A DNA stretch of 64,000 nt from Capsicum annuum (Eukaryota > Streptophyta > Magnoliopsida > Solanales > Solanaceae). The notes under the pieces are model-generated. The model saw only the letters and a list, made by a program, of their open reading frames with translations. It did not search any database and was not told the DNA's origin. A program made the position numbers and the translations under genes. This document shows, one piece after another, positions 11,585 through 23,353 of the stretch. Position 1 is the stretch's first letter, and each line of letters starts with the position of its first letter. The stretch spans positions 131,758,392 through 131,822,391 of the forward strand of contig NC_061118.1 in the NCBI RefSeq assembly GCF_002878395.1, written 5' to 3'.

Positions 11585-12535
11585 CCAATTTTAGGTTTTA
11601 TTGGACATCTCTTATCTTTTTTTACGGTTTTTCATACTGAAAATACACTGTTACATAATTTTTCTCTAAGATTCATTAGAGATTTGTGGATCTGGATTCC
11701 TTTATCATATTTTCTAGTAGAGATTGAAGAACAACAATTGTGACTTTTTGTAAGTAAAATTTGCATTAATTTATGAATAACATAATGGTTTCTTATCTTT
11801 ATTGGGTGGAAATGTGTGGTTAAGCTCCCATAACTAGGGTTATGGGAGCCTTGATATGAAAAATTGATTTTGGGTTGTGAATCTAGTAGATTCTCATGCG
11901 TAATTGATATTGCATAAAATCTTTTCACTTTAATGACTTTCCTTGATTTCAAACTTGAAAAGTGAGCCCAAGAACAACACTTGTTCAAATAGAAAAGTGC
12001 TTATTGCGAAAAGAAAGAGTTTACATAAATCTAACGGATTTAACCTTTAGATAGAGGGTAGATGCCTTAACTGTATCAACCCATCTGAGATTATAGTTGA
12101 ATTAATATTAGGTTCCTTAGGTTTGAAAGAATTAAGGGATAAGTTACTCATTTAGGTTGAGAAACTAATAGGTAAACCATAGAATTCAATTACTCTTGCA
12201 ATAAGAATTGTTCATTAGGAATCCATAATAGTTCACAACCCTAACTGCTTAAGCATCTTTGTAACAATAACTCTAGTTTGACTTCTCTTATTGAATTACT
12301 ATTAGCAATATAACCTACAGTTGGATTACTTTCTGTGACAAATATTTGAATATAATTGATAAATCAAAATCCCCCTCTATTTTGGAACCTTCGATCAATA
12401 GTATAGTAACAACCACAATACTTAGTGAACACAGTATTCCCTATGGGATTCGATACCCAACCCAATTGGGTTCTATATTTGAAAGCGACCTCTTACACTT
12501 TCTAACAAGAGTTTTAATTTAGGCGTATCAAATTT

Positions 12536-12554
12536 TAGCGCCATTTGTCGGGTA
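12536..12554 (+). other. Primer-binding site of element A
   Basis: TAGCGCCATTTGTCGGGTA, six bases after the LTR end, a decayed form of the tRNA-Asp complement TGGCGCCGTTGCCGGGGA. Confidence 0.7.
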
Positions 12555-12728
12555 ATACGGTTGTCAATTAAGTTTGTGTTTGTTAATTGACCTTTGGTCA
12601 AGTTTCCCAATTTTTACTTTTGTTTGTTGTTTTTGTTCTGTGCAGGGTAGTTATTATGCATGCCAAGTACATGAAGATCGGGTGCACCATTGTTACCAAT
12701 ACATCCGGAACCATAGTTAATTGGCAGA

Positions 12729-14447
12729 ATGGCAGACCCCCAAGATGCTTAAAGACTAGCCGCTCTGGCTAGAGCTCAACTAAATCAGCAAAATGATGCC
12801 CAGCAGCCACATCATCCTAATCCTGATGATGATGATTTAGGGGATGATGACTTTTTAGATCCTGTTATACGAAGGTATGCTGAGAATGTGGCTACACTTG
12901 TGAATCAGAATGTAAACAGGAATCGTCCCTTTAGGGCAAGGCAAGAGCGTCAACCAGTACAGTTTGATCTAAATGAAGATAAAGATGGAATGGATAGAGT
13001 AGATGTAACTGGAGCTATCATTCCTCTACCTCTAGCACCAGGAGCTAAATTTAATATTACCAGTACGATTATTCAACTCCTTTATCTTAAGGGGTTGTTT
13101 GGTGGTCTTCCCGGAGATGATCCTAATATGCATTTGGTGAACTTTGTCACCATTTGCAAGTCTTTTGATAATCCATGAGTGGGTGAGAATGCTATCTGCC
13201 TGTGTTTGTTTTCGTTGTGTCTGTCTGGGGAGGCAACACTATGGCTAAATGAACTGACTCCCGACTCTATAACCAACTGTAGGCAGTTGAAAGAGGATTT
13301 CCTAGAAAGGTTTTTTCCACCCTCAAGGAGGATACAGTTGAGGGATGAAATCAATAACTTCCAATAAATTCCCACTGAAGCTTTTAATAAGAACTGGAAG
13401 AGGTTTAAAAAGAAGTTGATGCAATGCCCGAACCATAACATAATGGATATTCATTTGAAGGAGACTCTTTATCGGGCTTTGAACTCTATTACGAAGCCAG
13501 TTGTGGATAATACTATAGGAGGTTCGTTTGTTGACCTTACTTCAAGAGGCTTCGGAGATGCTTGATCGGATGACCAAACAGAGTAGAGCTTGGCATACCA
13601 GGGATTTTATGGTAGCAAGACCTATTGTGTCTGGTAGTATGACTGCATAGCAACGCAAGAAAGGGGAAGAATATTACCAGGACATGGCACACTTTAAGAC
13701 ATAAATAGATTTGATGACTAAGCATTTATTGTTTGGAAAAATGGAGAATGTGAAAGCTGCTGTATCCCAGGGAAGAGCTAACTCTGATTTGGAAGAAGAG
13801 GCAAACTATCTAAATAATCAGGGGGGTTTTCAAGGCAACAACCAAGAAAATCAAGGTTAGAACTATTACGACAAAGATGGTTACAAGGATAGAGATCTAG
13901 GGAACTGGAAGAGCAAAAATAATAGGAGTGGACTATATGTACCTCCTGGAAGTAGAGATAATACTGTAACTAGCTTTGGCAAGATGTCCATAGAGGATAT
14001 GATAGAGAAATTATTAAAGGGAGTTGAGACTACCAACTCTGGGTGACTAATATGAAGAGTGATTTGTCTTTCATGAGTTAGTTGGAAACTCACACTCTCC
14101 TTCTATCAAATAGTTGGAGCAGCAAATGAGCCAACTCTCAGCAACATTAAATTAGAGGAAGAGTGGAACTTTACCAAGTGATACAGTTTAGAACCCTCGA
14201 AATGATGGCTCTTGTATGGCAATTACCACACGGAGTGGTAAGGTATTACTAGGATCGTCTGTGGGCAAAGCTTTGATTAAAGACATGATTGAAGAGGGTA
14301 TTAAGCATGAAGAAAGTTATCCAGTGGAGTCTAAGAAACTGGATGAAGTTATTGATAATACACCATCCAACCATCAGCAGAGTGATGAGTCGAAGAAGAA
14401 CAAGGGAAAGGAGACTGAAGTGGTGGTTACTACGCTACCAAAACCAC
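12729..14447 (+). pseudogene. gag of Athila element A, first part
   Basis: Starts MADPQDA at 12,729, with an early stop at codon 8. An acidic linker (HHPNPDDDDLGDDDF) is followed by the capsid block FNITSTIIQLLYLKGLFGG ... HLVNFVTICKSF ... LSGEATLWLNELTPDSI ... FLERFFPPSR (12,990-13,350), the Retrotrans_gag pattern of Athila elements. Further in-frame stops lie at 13,177 and near 13,365, with frameshifts near 13,540. The downstream MAITTRSGKVLLGS block (14,216 on) is the linker between Gag and protease. The frame is cut at 14,447 by element B and resumes at 20,328. The product would have been the structural Gag. Confidence 0.85.
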
Positions 14448-15986
14448 TAATAACACTCAACTTACACGTTAATTTAGTTCAAGACGGTCGTTGTCCATAT
14501 ATTTACCCAACTTTGGAGTCGGGTTCGAATCCACGAGGAATAATATAAGTGGCGATTAGACTAATTTAAAACTATAGCTATAAGTTGAATTCAAACAAAT
14601 GATAAGAAAAGATAAAATAGGGGTTTTTAATGATAAAACAAATGTTAAAGTTTTAACTTGCTTCAGAGCTCAAAACTAAAATTTTAATAGTTCAAATCAG
14701 TGATAGAGAGGAACTAGGGTTGTGATCACTATGATTATTAATCCCCATTAAATAATAACTATAGTATTGGGTTCTCATGACTTGCGGGAAACACCAAATT
14801 ATCAGTTTTGACAGTCCATCTAAGTGTTTCTCAACATACTTAGATATTGAACTCCCTAATTCTCTCGAACTTAGGAAAGCATTCTATTCATACTAATTTT
14901 ATCTCAAGTTGATCACTCTTGTTACAACATTAATCATTAAATGAGAACTTAACCTTCCCAAATCCTCGTTGATAATTCACTTCTTACTAGGGTTGATTTC
15001 TTATCTCAAGAAAATCAACAATAAGCAAGGCCTATTATTTGCAACCAATAGAAAATAATTAATACAAAAGAATTATCAAGATCAATCACTTGAACCCTAA
15101 CCAAATATTAAATCCATGGAGGAATAATCATAGATCCCACAACCCTAGTTGTGGGTTTTAGTTCCACATGAGAAAGAAAGCGATAGCAATAATTATATTC
15201 ATAGTTCAAAGTAATTAAACTTACAAAAGATGAAGCATGAAGTTGATTCTCTTCCAAGTTCAAGGGAAAATTCCCACAACCAAATCAAAGAGTTGAAAAT
15301 TAAATTCTAAGTTCAGAGCCCTCAAAGAGAGGTGAACTTTATTGGAATAAGTTTTCTGCCCCCTCCCCCCGATATGTTCAGCCTTCCTAATGAAACCCTA
15401 GAGGCTGCTATTTATATCCGTAACTTAAGAAAAATCTGAAATTAAAAATTAAAATTTTTTCTTTTAGGTGACTACATGTCTGACAGCTTATCAGAGTTCT
15501 GATAGCTTATCAGAACATGTCATCAGGAATGCTTTAAATTTTTGCCTTCTGCTTATGTGTGATGACATTCTTGACAGCTTATCAGACACCTGATGACTTA
15601 TCACAGACGTCGTCACATCTTTACTTCAATTTCTCAAGCACTGCCTAAGCCTAACGACGAGCCTGATGGGTTATCACAACTCTAACAACTTATCATAGGT
15701 TGTCGTCACTTCTTTCAATTGAATCTCATTCTCTGTCTAAGGATGACACTGAGTCTGATAACTTATCAGGGAGTTGACGACTTATCAGACAAGTCGTCAA
15801 CTACACTTCCCTTCTTATTTTGCTCAAAATTCAACTCTTTTACTTCCATTATTACTGGTTCTCTTTCATCTTGAATTTTACTGTAATATCAAAGAGAAAA
15901 TAATTAAAAATGACAAAAATTTCTTAAGACTTTGCAATTATTCTCAGTTAAAAGCCTCAAATGTGTTAGCATCTGTTCACACATCA
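14448..15986 (-). repeat. 3' LTR of element B
   Basis: Aligns with 18,790-20,322. The plus-strand start is TAATAACAC where the partner has TGATAACTC, so the terminal CA (minus) has become TA. TATAAATAG (minus, 15,408-15,416) lies about 55 bp from the hairpin array. Confidence 0.9.
15470..15800. repeat. Hairpin array in U3 of element B 3' LTR
   Basis: Repeats of TGACGAC / GTCGTCA and CTTATCAG / CTGATAGCTTATCAG. It is matched in the other LTR at about 19,815-20,135 and in the solo LTR at 8,605-8,940. Confidence 0.75.
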
Positions 15987-17600
15987 ACACCCTCAACTTA
16001 AAACAATTGCTTGTCCTTAAGCAACTAAAACACAACCCAGAGGATACAGAGCACATTCGGCAGTCAACCATCCATATTATCTCAAAACATCTTCACCATC
16101 TCCAAGGTCAATTAATTTAAAAAAAAACAACTGTGCATATTACTGAAGAACAACAATGCGACACACCGGAGTCAAGATATGGCATCAATTAAGCAACAAC
16201 AACCATGCATGTACCAAGATTACAATATCCAAACAAGTTAGCAACAGTAACATAACCAGTGTGCCCTCAATATAAAGAAGTCCCACTCCATTTATATCAC
16301 ACATCACATATGTAACCATGGGGACAATCAAAACACACTCACTCTCAGAATAAAGTTCCAATCAATGTATGCCAAATACCATAGGCTTGCCCGTATTTTC
16401 ATTACCAAGATTTTTAGACAGGTCAGCTAGGATCACTAAAGGTCTTCTCTTTGGCTTGTAGTGTAGGCTAGGGGCTGGTATGATACTCGATGATATTTAA
16501 AGTGACTAAGCCTCCTTGACACTACACTAGCTTCTGGGGTCTCACTCATTAACCTTTTTCTATTCTTATCTTTTCTTGATCACACATATTCATGATGGGT
16601 GCGGTGTTTTTTACAATCACTTCTTTTTTTTCATAGCTTTTCTTTTCTTGTTCTTTTCCACTGCACCCAACTTTTTATTTTTTAATTTTATTCTACCTTT
16701 TTTCATACTCATTTTATATCATGTACCCCTATGGTAGCCACCCTCAACCTAGGCTATTTGCCTAAGTCAAAGTGCACAGTATCCAAGGAAGACCAAGGCC
16801 AAAATAGGTTCATTGTGATACAAATGGGAAGGTGATAGGTATAATAAAAAGAATAGGCATTCAGGCTCAAAATCAGGATCAAGGGATATTATTTACACAT
16901 GAAAGGTCATTTAGGATAAAAGTGGACTAATATCAACAATGGTCTATGATCCTTTCCTAACTGTTATCCTACAACCAAGGCAAAACCAATCGAGTATGTT
17001 CTAGATTTAACACACAATGGGAACTAGGTAGTATCTCACACACACATATGGCACAAAGGTACATCCAAGCTACTACATATTCGGTTTATGCAATTATTTA
17101 GCAATGGTTATTATGTTACTAGTACTAATGCCATAACAAGATGCACAGTGGTCATACATAAATGCATACTACATAGTTATAAAACAGACCATTGAAGAGG
17201 TGTTCAAAAATCAACAAAAATATGTTAACTGCCTAAGGTACTTGTATTTTTCCTAGTCAACTATAATATTTTACAACAAATCACAATACGCCTAAACATG
17301 CCGGCTCTACTAGGAACAAGACTCCAGGGAAAAGAGGAACGATAACAAAAACCCCAAGAGGACATCAACACCCACAAGTAGCCCCACCATCAACTTAAAA
17401 TCATGCAATATCCCCAATGTGTCAAACCAAAACAAGAGAGTTAGAAACATACTTGTGGCACCGTGGGTGTGAAGATCTAATGTCAATCATATAATACAAA
17501 TACAAACAACAAAATACCTTGGGTTGCCTCCCAAGAAGCACCTAATTTAGTGTCCCAGCACGACCCGACTCAGTTTTTTCCTCCACCTTGAGGATATGAT
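15987..17600 (-). other. Interior of element B, 3' untranslated-type region
   Basis: No coding region seen. The stretch about 16,560-16,900 (including the TAGGTTGAGGGTGGCTACCAT block on minus) matches the 3' tail of element A (24,700-24,900) and element D (46,800-46,930), so it is the 3' non-coding region typical of this Athila group. Confidence 0.65.
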
Positions 17601-17619
17601 TTTACCCCCAACTTAGAGT

Positions 17620-17862
17620 CTATTTTTTTGCCTCAATCATGGGGGGTGGTACAAAAATTAAGAAGTCAAGTAATAAATTGAGCATGGTAAACCACTTGGC
17701 CTTAAAGTGAGGTGTGTTTTTATATTGCTTGTCTAATGTAAAATCAAGAATATAAGATTCTTGCTCCTCATCTTCACACTCTTCTACTAGTTTAAATGAT
17801 TCCACAGACAAGATATCATCTAAACATAATGTAGAAAAGTGCTTTGAATGAGGCCCAATCAA
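17620..17862 (-). CDS. Small ORF in interior of element B, unknown
   Basis: 80 codons, beginning MIGPHSKHFSTLCLDDILSV, with an acidic middle (EECEDEEQES). A related sequence without a full frame occurs at about 18,080-18,180 (acidic run plus KHYFDNILSVESF-like residues), so this is a locally duplicated segment of the element. No family recognised; I infer it is element-encoded because it lies between its LTRs, but it may be non-functional. Confidence 0.35.
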   Translation of the reverse strand: MIGPHSKHFSTLCLDDILSVESFKLVEECEDEEQESYILDFTLDKQYKNTPHFKAKWFTMLNLLLDFLIFVPPPMIEAKK

Positions 17863-18289
17863 TAATACTTAAAAATTTACACTATCTACTACATACTCAC
17901 TTTGATTCACCTTCTCGACATCTTCACTTCAAATTGGGCTAGAGCCTTTATTAGATATTTTCTTTGTTTCTTATTTTGCCTCTAGCACCATATCCTCAAT
18001 CTTGACATCATCTCTCATGGTTGGTTTGGTTGGTTGGAAAATCAGTGAGGGTTTCTCAACATCAAGCTCAATATCAATATAGGGTTCTTTCTCCTCATCT
18101 TTACACTCTTTCATTATTTTAAATGATTCCACAGATAAGATATTATCAAAACATAATATAGAAGAATGCTTTGAATGGTTGACCTATATATCCATGTCCT
18201 CATGAATGATTGGCTTCATGTCTTGACAGATATCACGTACGATATCATATGTTTCTTTCTAAAGATCCAACATTAGTTGAAACATAGCT

Positions 18290-18640
18290 TCAATGCCACT
18301 CTTTCTGGTGCTTCGTTATTCCTTTTCTTGACCATAAACCTATCAAACTCATAAGAAGAACTAGAATTTTGGTTAGCGTAATAGGGGGAGGGGGCATTTG
18401 GTTAATCACTCTAATGTCTATCTTGACCACCATATAAAGAATAATAATCACTCTAATGTCTATCTTGACCACCACATAAAGAACAATCATACTCCCGATA
18501 GGATGGACATGGTGCACACATCTCTCTCTGGGGAGCATATCTACAATCTTGCTAAAAGTAAGTTCCATCACAATATGGACATGGATTATCAAGATAAGAT
18601 TTCCAATGACCAACCTCATGTTCATTCCACAATGCCATAG
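18290..18640 (-). pseudogene. Cysteine-rich ORF near the 5' end of element B, broken
   Basis: From an ATG at about 18,637 the frame reads MALWNEHEVGHWKSYLDNPC and continues with Cys-rich text (CPYC, CRYAP, CAPC, CSLCGGQDRH), with a stop after GTYF. It lies about 130 bp after the PBS, the position of gag in a complete element. A 39-bp tandem duplication (about 18,404-18,484) repeats the YSLYGGQDRH block. The paired CxxC patterns suggest a metal-binding role, but I do not recognise the family. Confidence 0.4.
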
Positions 18641-18767
18641 TAATAAGTACAGTAAAATAAAAATCTACCTAACACAAGAAATAAAAGAAAACTAAAAACA
18701 AATATTTACAAGTTTGAATTAAAGCAAGTAGCCTAAAATTCCAAACCAAATCAATACGTTAAATTGT

Positions 18768-18785
18768 TCTCCAACAACGGTGCCA
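18768..18785 (-). other. Primer-binding site of element B
   Basis: Minus-strand TGGCACCGTTGTTGGAGA, four transitions from the tRNA-Asp complement, five bases from the LTR end. Confidence 0.75.
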
Positions 18786-18789
18786 TTTT

Positions 18790-20322
18790 TGATAACTCTT
18801 AACTTACACGTCAATTTAGTGCAAGGCGGTCGTTATCAATATATTTACCCAACTTTGGAGTCGGGGTTGAATCCATGAGGAACAATATGAGTGGCGATTA
18901 AACTAATTTAAAACTATAGCTATAAGTTGAATTCAAACAAATGATAAGAAAGTATAAAATGGGGGTTTTTAATAATAAAACAAATTTTAAAGTTTTAACT
19001 TACTTCAGAGCTCAAAAATAAAATTTCAATAGTTCAAATTAGTGATAGAGAGGAACTAGGGTTGTGATCACTACGATTATTAATACCCATTAAATAATAA
19101 TTGTAGTATTGATTTCTCATGACTTGTGGGAAACACCAAATTATCAATTTCGACAGTCCATCTAAGTGTTTCTCAACCTACTTAGATGTTGAACTCCCTA
19201 ATTCTCTCGAACTTAGGAAATCATTCTATTCATACTAATTTTATCTCAAGTTGATCAATCTTGTTACAACATTAATTATTAGATGAGAACTTAACCTTTC
19301 CAAATCCTCATTGATAATTCACTTCTTACTAGAGTTGATTTCTTATCTCAAGCAAATCAATAGTAAGCAAGGCCTATTGTTTGCAACCAACAAAAAATAA
19401 TTAATACAAAAGAATTATCAAGATGTTCCCCCAATCACTCAAATCCTAACCAAATATTAAATCCATGGAGGAATAATCATAGATCCCACAACCCTATTTA
19501 TGGGTTTTAGTTCCACATGAGAAAGAAAGAGATAGAAATAATTATATTCATCATTCAAAGTACTTAAACTTACAAACGATGAAGTAAGAAGTTGATTCTC
19601 TTCCAAGTTTAAGAGAAAATTCCCACAACCAAATCAAAGAGTTGAAAATTGAATTCTAAGTTCAGAGCCCCCAAAGAGAGGTGAACTCCTTTGGAATAAG
19701 TTTTCTGCCCCCCCCCCCCCCCCCCCCCACACGATATGTTTAGCCTCCCTAATGAAACCCTAGAAGCTGCTATTTATATTTGCAATTTAAGAAAAATTCA
19801 GATTTTTTCTTTTAAGTGATGACATGTCTGAGGGCTTATCAAAGTTCTGATAGCTTATCAGAATATGTCGTCAGGCATGCTTCAAATTTTTGCCTTCTGC
19901 TTATGTGTGATGACATTCTTGATGGCTTATCATACCCCTGACGACTTATCACTGATGTCGTCACATGTTCACTTCTATTGCTCAAGCACTACCCAAGCCT
20001 GACAGATTATCACAACTCTGATGGCCTATCACAGGTTGTCGTCACTTCTTCCAGTTGAATCTCATTCTCTGTCTAAGGATGACGCTGAGTCTGATAACTT
20101 ATCAGGGAGTTGACGACTTATCAGAAAAGTCATCAACTACACTTCCCTTCTTATTTTGCTCAAAATTCAACTCTTTTACTTCCATTATTATTGGTTCTCT
20201 TGTATCTTGACTTTTACTGGAATACCAAAGAGAAAATAATCAAAAAAATTAAAAGTTGCTTAAAACTTCACAATTATTCTCAGTTAAATGCCTCAAATAT
20301 GTTAGCATCTGCTCATACATCA
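18790..20322 (-). repeat. 5' LTR of element B
   Basis: Ends TGATAACTC (plus start) and CATACATCA (plus end). It contains a run of 21 C at 19,708-19,728, where the partner LTR has only interrupted short C runs (about 15,360). The hairpin array is at about 19,815-20,135. Confidence 0.9.
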
Positions 20323-20327
20323 ACCAC

Positions 20328-21147
20328 CTCCTCTATTTCCATATCGGTTGAAAAAAGGCCGACGACATAAAGTTTGGCAAGTTTATGGCCATGCTTAAGC
20401 AGTTGACAATTAATTTTCCATTAGTGGAGGCATTGGAGCAAATTCCCAAGTACGTAAAGTTCATGAAAGGCCTTGTTACGAAGAAGCGGATAGTTAGTTA
20501 TGAGATGGTGGAAAATCTCCATCATTGTGGTGCTATTTCCACAAGGCCGTTGGTGAAGAAGAAGGCAAACGCGAGAGCATTTACTATCTCGTGCACTATT
20601 GTGCCTCTTGATTTCACAAAAAATCTATGTGATTTGGGAGCCTGTATAAACTTGATGCCACTTGTTGTGTATAAGAAACTGCGTTTGGGGGATCCTACTC
20701 CTAAGAACATGAGATTAGTTATGGCAGACAGGTCTGTGAAGCGGCCCATGGGGATTCTATATGATGTGTTATTTATTTCCAGCTGATTTTGTTATTCACG
20801 ATTGGGAGGTGGACATTGAGGTGCCCATAATTTTGGGTAGACCTTTCCTCGCAACCGGGAGTGTACTTATTGATCTAAAGGCAAATGAGCTACTATTCAA
20901 GATGAATGATAAAGTAGTTCAATTTGATCTATGCCAATCCATGAAGCAGCATAAAGATTCGAGCTTATTTTCTATTGTGGATATTTATTATGAAGAGGAG
21001 CAGGAAGTACCTATAGAAGAAAAACTTACTGCGGAGACTTTAGCTGTTGTACTGATGAATTTTGATCATGACGGTATTTATGATTATGAAGAGATGGTGT
21101 GTGCCTTAACAGGCATGGGGTCTTATTCATATGTGCCCAAAAAGTAG
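20328..21147 (+). pseudogene. gag end and aspartic protease of element A
   Basis: This resumes the gag frame right after the duplicated ACCAC. MAMLKQLTINFPLVEALEQI and FMKGLVTKKR are the Athila pre-protease blocks. The protease region has LCDLGACINLMPLVVYKKLG (20,620-20,690), where the family pattern is DLGASINLMP, and later VDIEVPIILGRPFLATG (20,810-20,860), the ILGRPF flap/C-terminal block. A frameshift lies at about 20,770 and a stop at 21,145. It would cleave the Gag-Pol polyprotein. Confidence 0.85.
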
Positions 21148-21179
21148 GATTTGGACTTGAAAAATTGTCTAAGTCCACC

Positions 21180-22210
21180 TGTTAAGCCTTCTATAGAAGA
21201 GCCACCTACATTGGAGCTGCAGGAGTTGCCTGGTCATTTAAGGTAAGTGTTCCTAGGCAGTGGGAATATACTATCTGTGATTATTTCTGCTGATCTAGGT
21301 GAGCAACAGGTGGAATCTCTCACCTCTATTCTTAAGAGATATAAGAGGGCTATTGGTTGGACAATTACAGACATCAACGGTATCCTCCTGGTAAATGTAC
21401 ACAAAAAATTCAGCTAGAGGAGGATTGTGTTCTGACTATTGAGCATCAGCTTCATTTAATCCTACCTATACATGAGGTGGTAAAGAAAGAAATCATCAAG
21501 TGGCTAGACCCAGGAGTAGTAATCTCATTTCAGACAGTAAGTGGGTGAGTCCTGTTTAGTACGTGCCTAAGAAAGGGAGCATGAGAGTTGTGGATAATGA
21601 GAAGAACAAGTTGATCCCACTCAGTCCTATTACTGGGTGGAGGGTGTGTATGGATTACAGAAAACTCAACTCGTGGATATTGAAGGACCACTTCCCAATG
21701 CCTTTCATGGATCAGATGCTTGATCGACTAGCGGAAAAGGGGTTGGTACTATTTCTTATATAGATATTCTAGTTAGAACTAAATTTCTATTGCTCCTGAA
21801 GATCAGGAGAAAACGACATTCATGTGCCCATATGGCACATTTGCTTTTAAGAGGATGTCTTTTGGGTTGTGTAATGCACCTGCCACTTTTTAGCGGTGCA
21901 TGATATCGCTATTCTCAGTTATGGTTGAAGACACCTTGAAGGAGTTTATGGATGATTTTTCTATGGTAGGAGATTCATTTAAGCTGTGTTTGGTAAATCT
22001 AAGTAGGGCCTTGCAGTGGTGTAAGGAGTTCAATCTTGTGCTTAATTGGGAGAAATGCCACTTCATGGTGAAGGAGGGCATTATTCTCGGACACAAAAGT
22101 TTAGAAAAGGGGATTGAAGTCGATCAAGCTAAAGTTGAGGTTATAGAGAAGCTTCCACCTCCTATTTTAATGAAGGGGTGCATAGTTTCCTTTGTCATGC
22201 TAGCTTCTAT
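21180..22210 (+). pseudogene. Reverse transcriptase of element A
   Basis: GWRVCMDYRKLNSW (21,640), the fingers-domain block, then PYGTFAFKRM-type text in a shifted frame near 21,825, and the catalytic FMDDFS at about 21,947 (family FMDDFS), followed by LVLNWEKCHFMVKEGIILGH and EKLPPPI. This is the polymerase that copies element RNA into DNA. Two frame changes (about 21,545 and 21,760) and several stops make it inactive. The two catalytic Asp of the MDD box are kept. Confidence 0.85.
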
Positions 22211-22760
22211 CAGAGGTTTATAAAGGACTTTTCAAAGATTATAAACCGCATTTGCAAAATTTTGGAGAAGAAAGTCAAATTCTCCTTTGATGATGATTGC
22301 TTGAAGTCATTTGAATGCCTTAAAGGTAAGATGGTTGATGTTTCTATTATTGTTACACTAGATTGGTCAAAAGCATTTGAGATCATATGTGATGCAAACG
22401 GTGTTGCCTTTGGAGCTGTGCTGGGAAATAAGAAAGACAAATTGTTTCTCCAATCTATTATGCCAGCAAAGCACTGAATGGAGCTCAAAAGAACTACACC
22501 ATCAAAGAACAAGAACTTCTTGTAGTAGTCTATGCTTTTGAGAAGTTTCGGGCTTATTTACTGGGAACCAAGGTGGTGATCCACACCGACCATGCAACCT
22601 TGAGATATTTGATGGCGAAAAAGGATGGAAAACTAAGGTTGATTAGATGGATGCTGCTACTTCAAGAATTTGACTTCGAAGTCAAGCATAGGAAGGGTTG
22701 CAAAAACCAAGTGGCGGATCATCTGTCTAGGCTGGAAGGCGAGCAAGAAGCTAGAGATGA
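22211..22760 (+). pseudogene. RNase H of element A
   Basis: Contains ICDANGVAFGAVLG (22,390), then in the next frame [25 protein letters not shown] text and [19 protein letters not shown] (22,580-22,640) and [13 protein letters not shown] (22,700-22,740). These are the D-E-D blocks of gypsy RNase H, of which DAN, KEQE and HTDHA are visible. One frameshift near 22,455. Confidence 0.85.
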
Positions 22761-23353
22761 ATTTGAGATCAATGATGCATTTTTGAATGAGGATATCTTG
22801 TCTGTTGTTACGAAAAAAGTACCTTGGTATGAGGACTTTGTTAACTATGTGGTGAGTGAGGTAATACCAGAGAATCTTTTCTTTCATCAAAGGAAAAAGT
22901 TTCTTCATGATGTGACATATTACTTTTGGATGAGCCATATTTTTTTTGGTGGTGTGCGGATGGTACTATTAGATGGTGTATCCCAAAAGTAGATATGTTG
23001 AGTATACTGGAAGTGATTCATGCTTCCCAAGTTGTAGGTCACTATGCAGGTGATCAGACTGCAAAAAAAGTGCTTCGGAGTGGCTACTCTTGGTTGACTA
23101 ATCCACGAGAGCATATTGTAAAATATTCCATTAGCTTCACGGCTAAGTTCTGGTGGGCTATTATTCGCTTAAGGCTGATGCCAATAAAAGGTGATAGAAA
23201 CTTGGATAAACACAGAGCCGTATTCGTGGCAAGCTTGGTTTCAGGGCTACAAGTTGACTTTGGCCAGATTATTGCAGATGAGATATTCGTGAGGGCACAT
23301 AAAATAACCAGTACATTGCCGTTCCCATGCTTAATCATTGATTTATGCAAATA
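22761..23353 (+). pseudogene. Integrase zinc-domain remnant joined to the 3' ORF of element A
   Basis: The H-H half of the HHCC domain is clear (ILEVIHASQVVGHYAGDQTA, about 23,000-23,060), then the text passes within a few codons to FWWAIIRLRLMPIKGDRNLD and HRAVFVASLVSGLQVDFGQI (23,150-23,280), which belongs to the plant retroelement 3' ORF, not to integrase. The CxxC pair and the whole DDE core are missing. I infer an internal deletion of about 1-2 kb inside the element. Without integrase it could not insert itself. Confidence 0.75.

Larger units (their letters stand above)
10945..12530 (+). repeat. 5' LTR of element A
   Basis: Begins TGATGTTCTGG and ends GGCGTATCA. It aligns over its whole length with 25,514-27,097. 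TATA-like TATAAATAT at 11,576-11,584, preceded by a hairpin array. Confidence 0.9.
14448..20322 (-). mobile_element. Non-autonomous LTR element B, nested in gag of A
   Basis: LTRs at 14,448-15,986 (3' LTR) and 18,790-20,322 (5' LTR), about 1.53 kb each, flank a 2.8-kb interior with no recognisable protease, RT or integrase. PBS next to the 5' LTR (18,768-18,785) and PPT next to the 3' LTR (minus TTAAGTTGAGGGTGT) are intact in position. The flanks are a perfect 5-bp duplication ACCAC (14,443-14,447 and 20,323-20,327). It probably depended on an Athila-type partner, since PBS and PPT match those of A. Confidence 0.9.
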
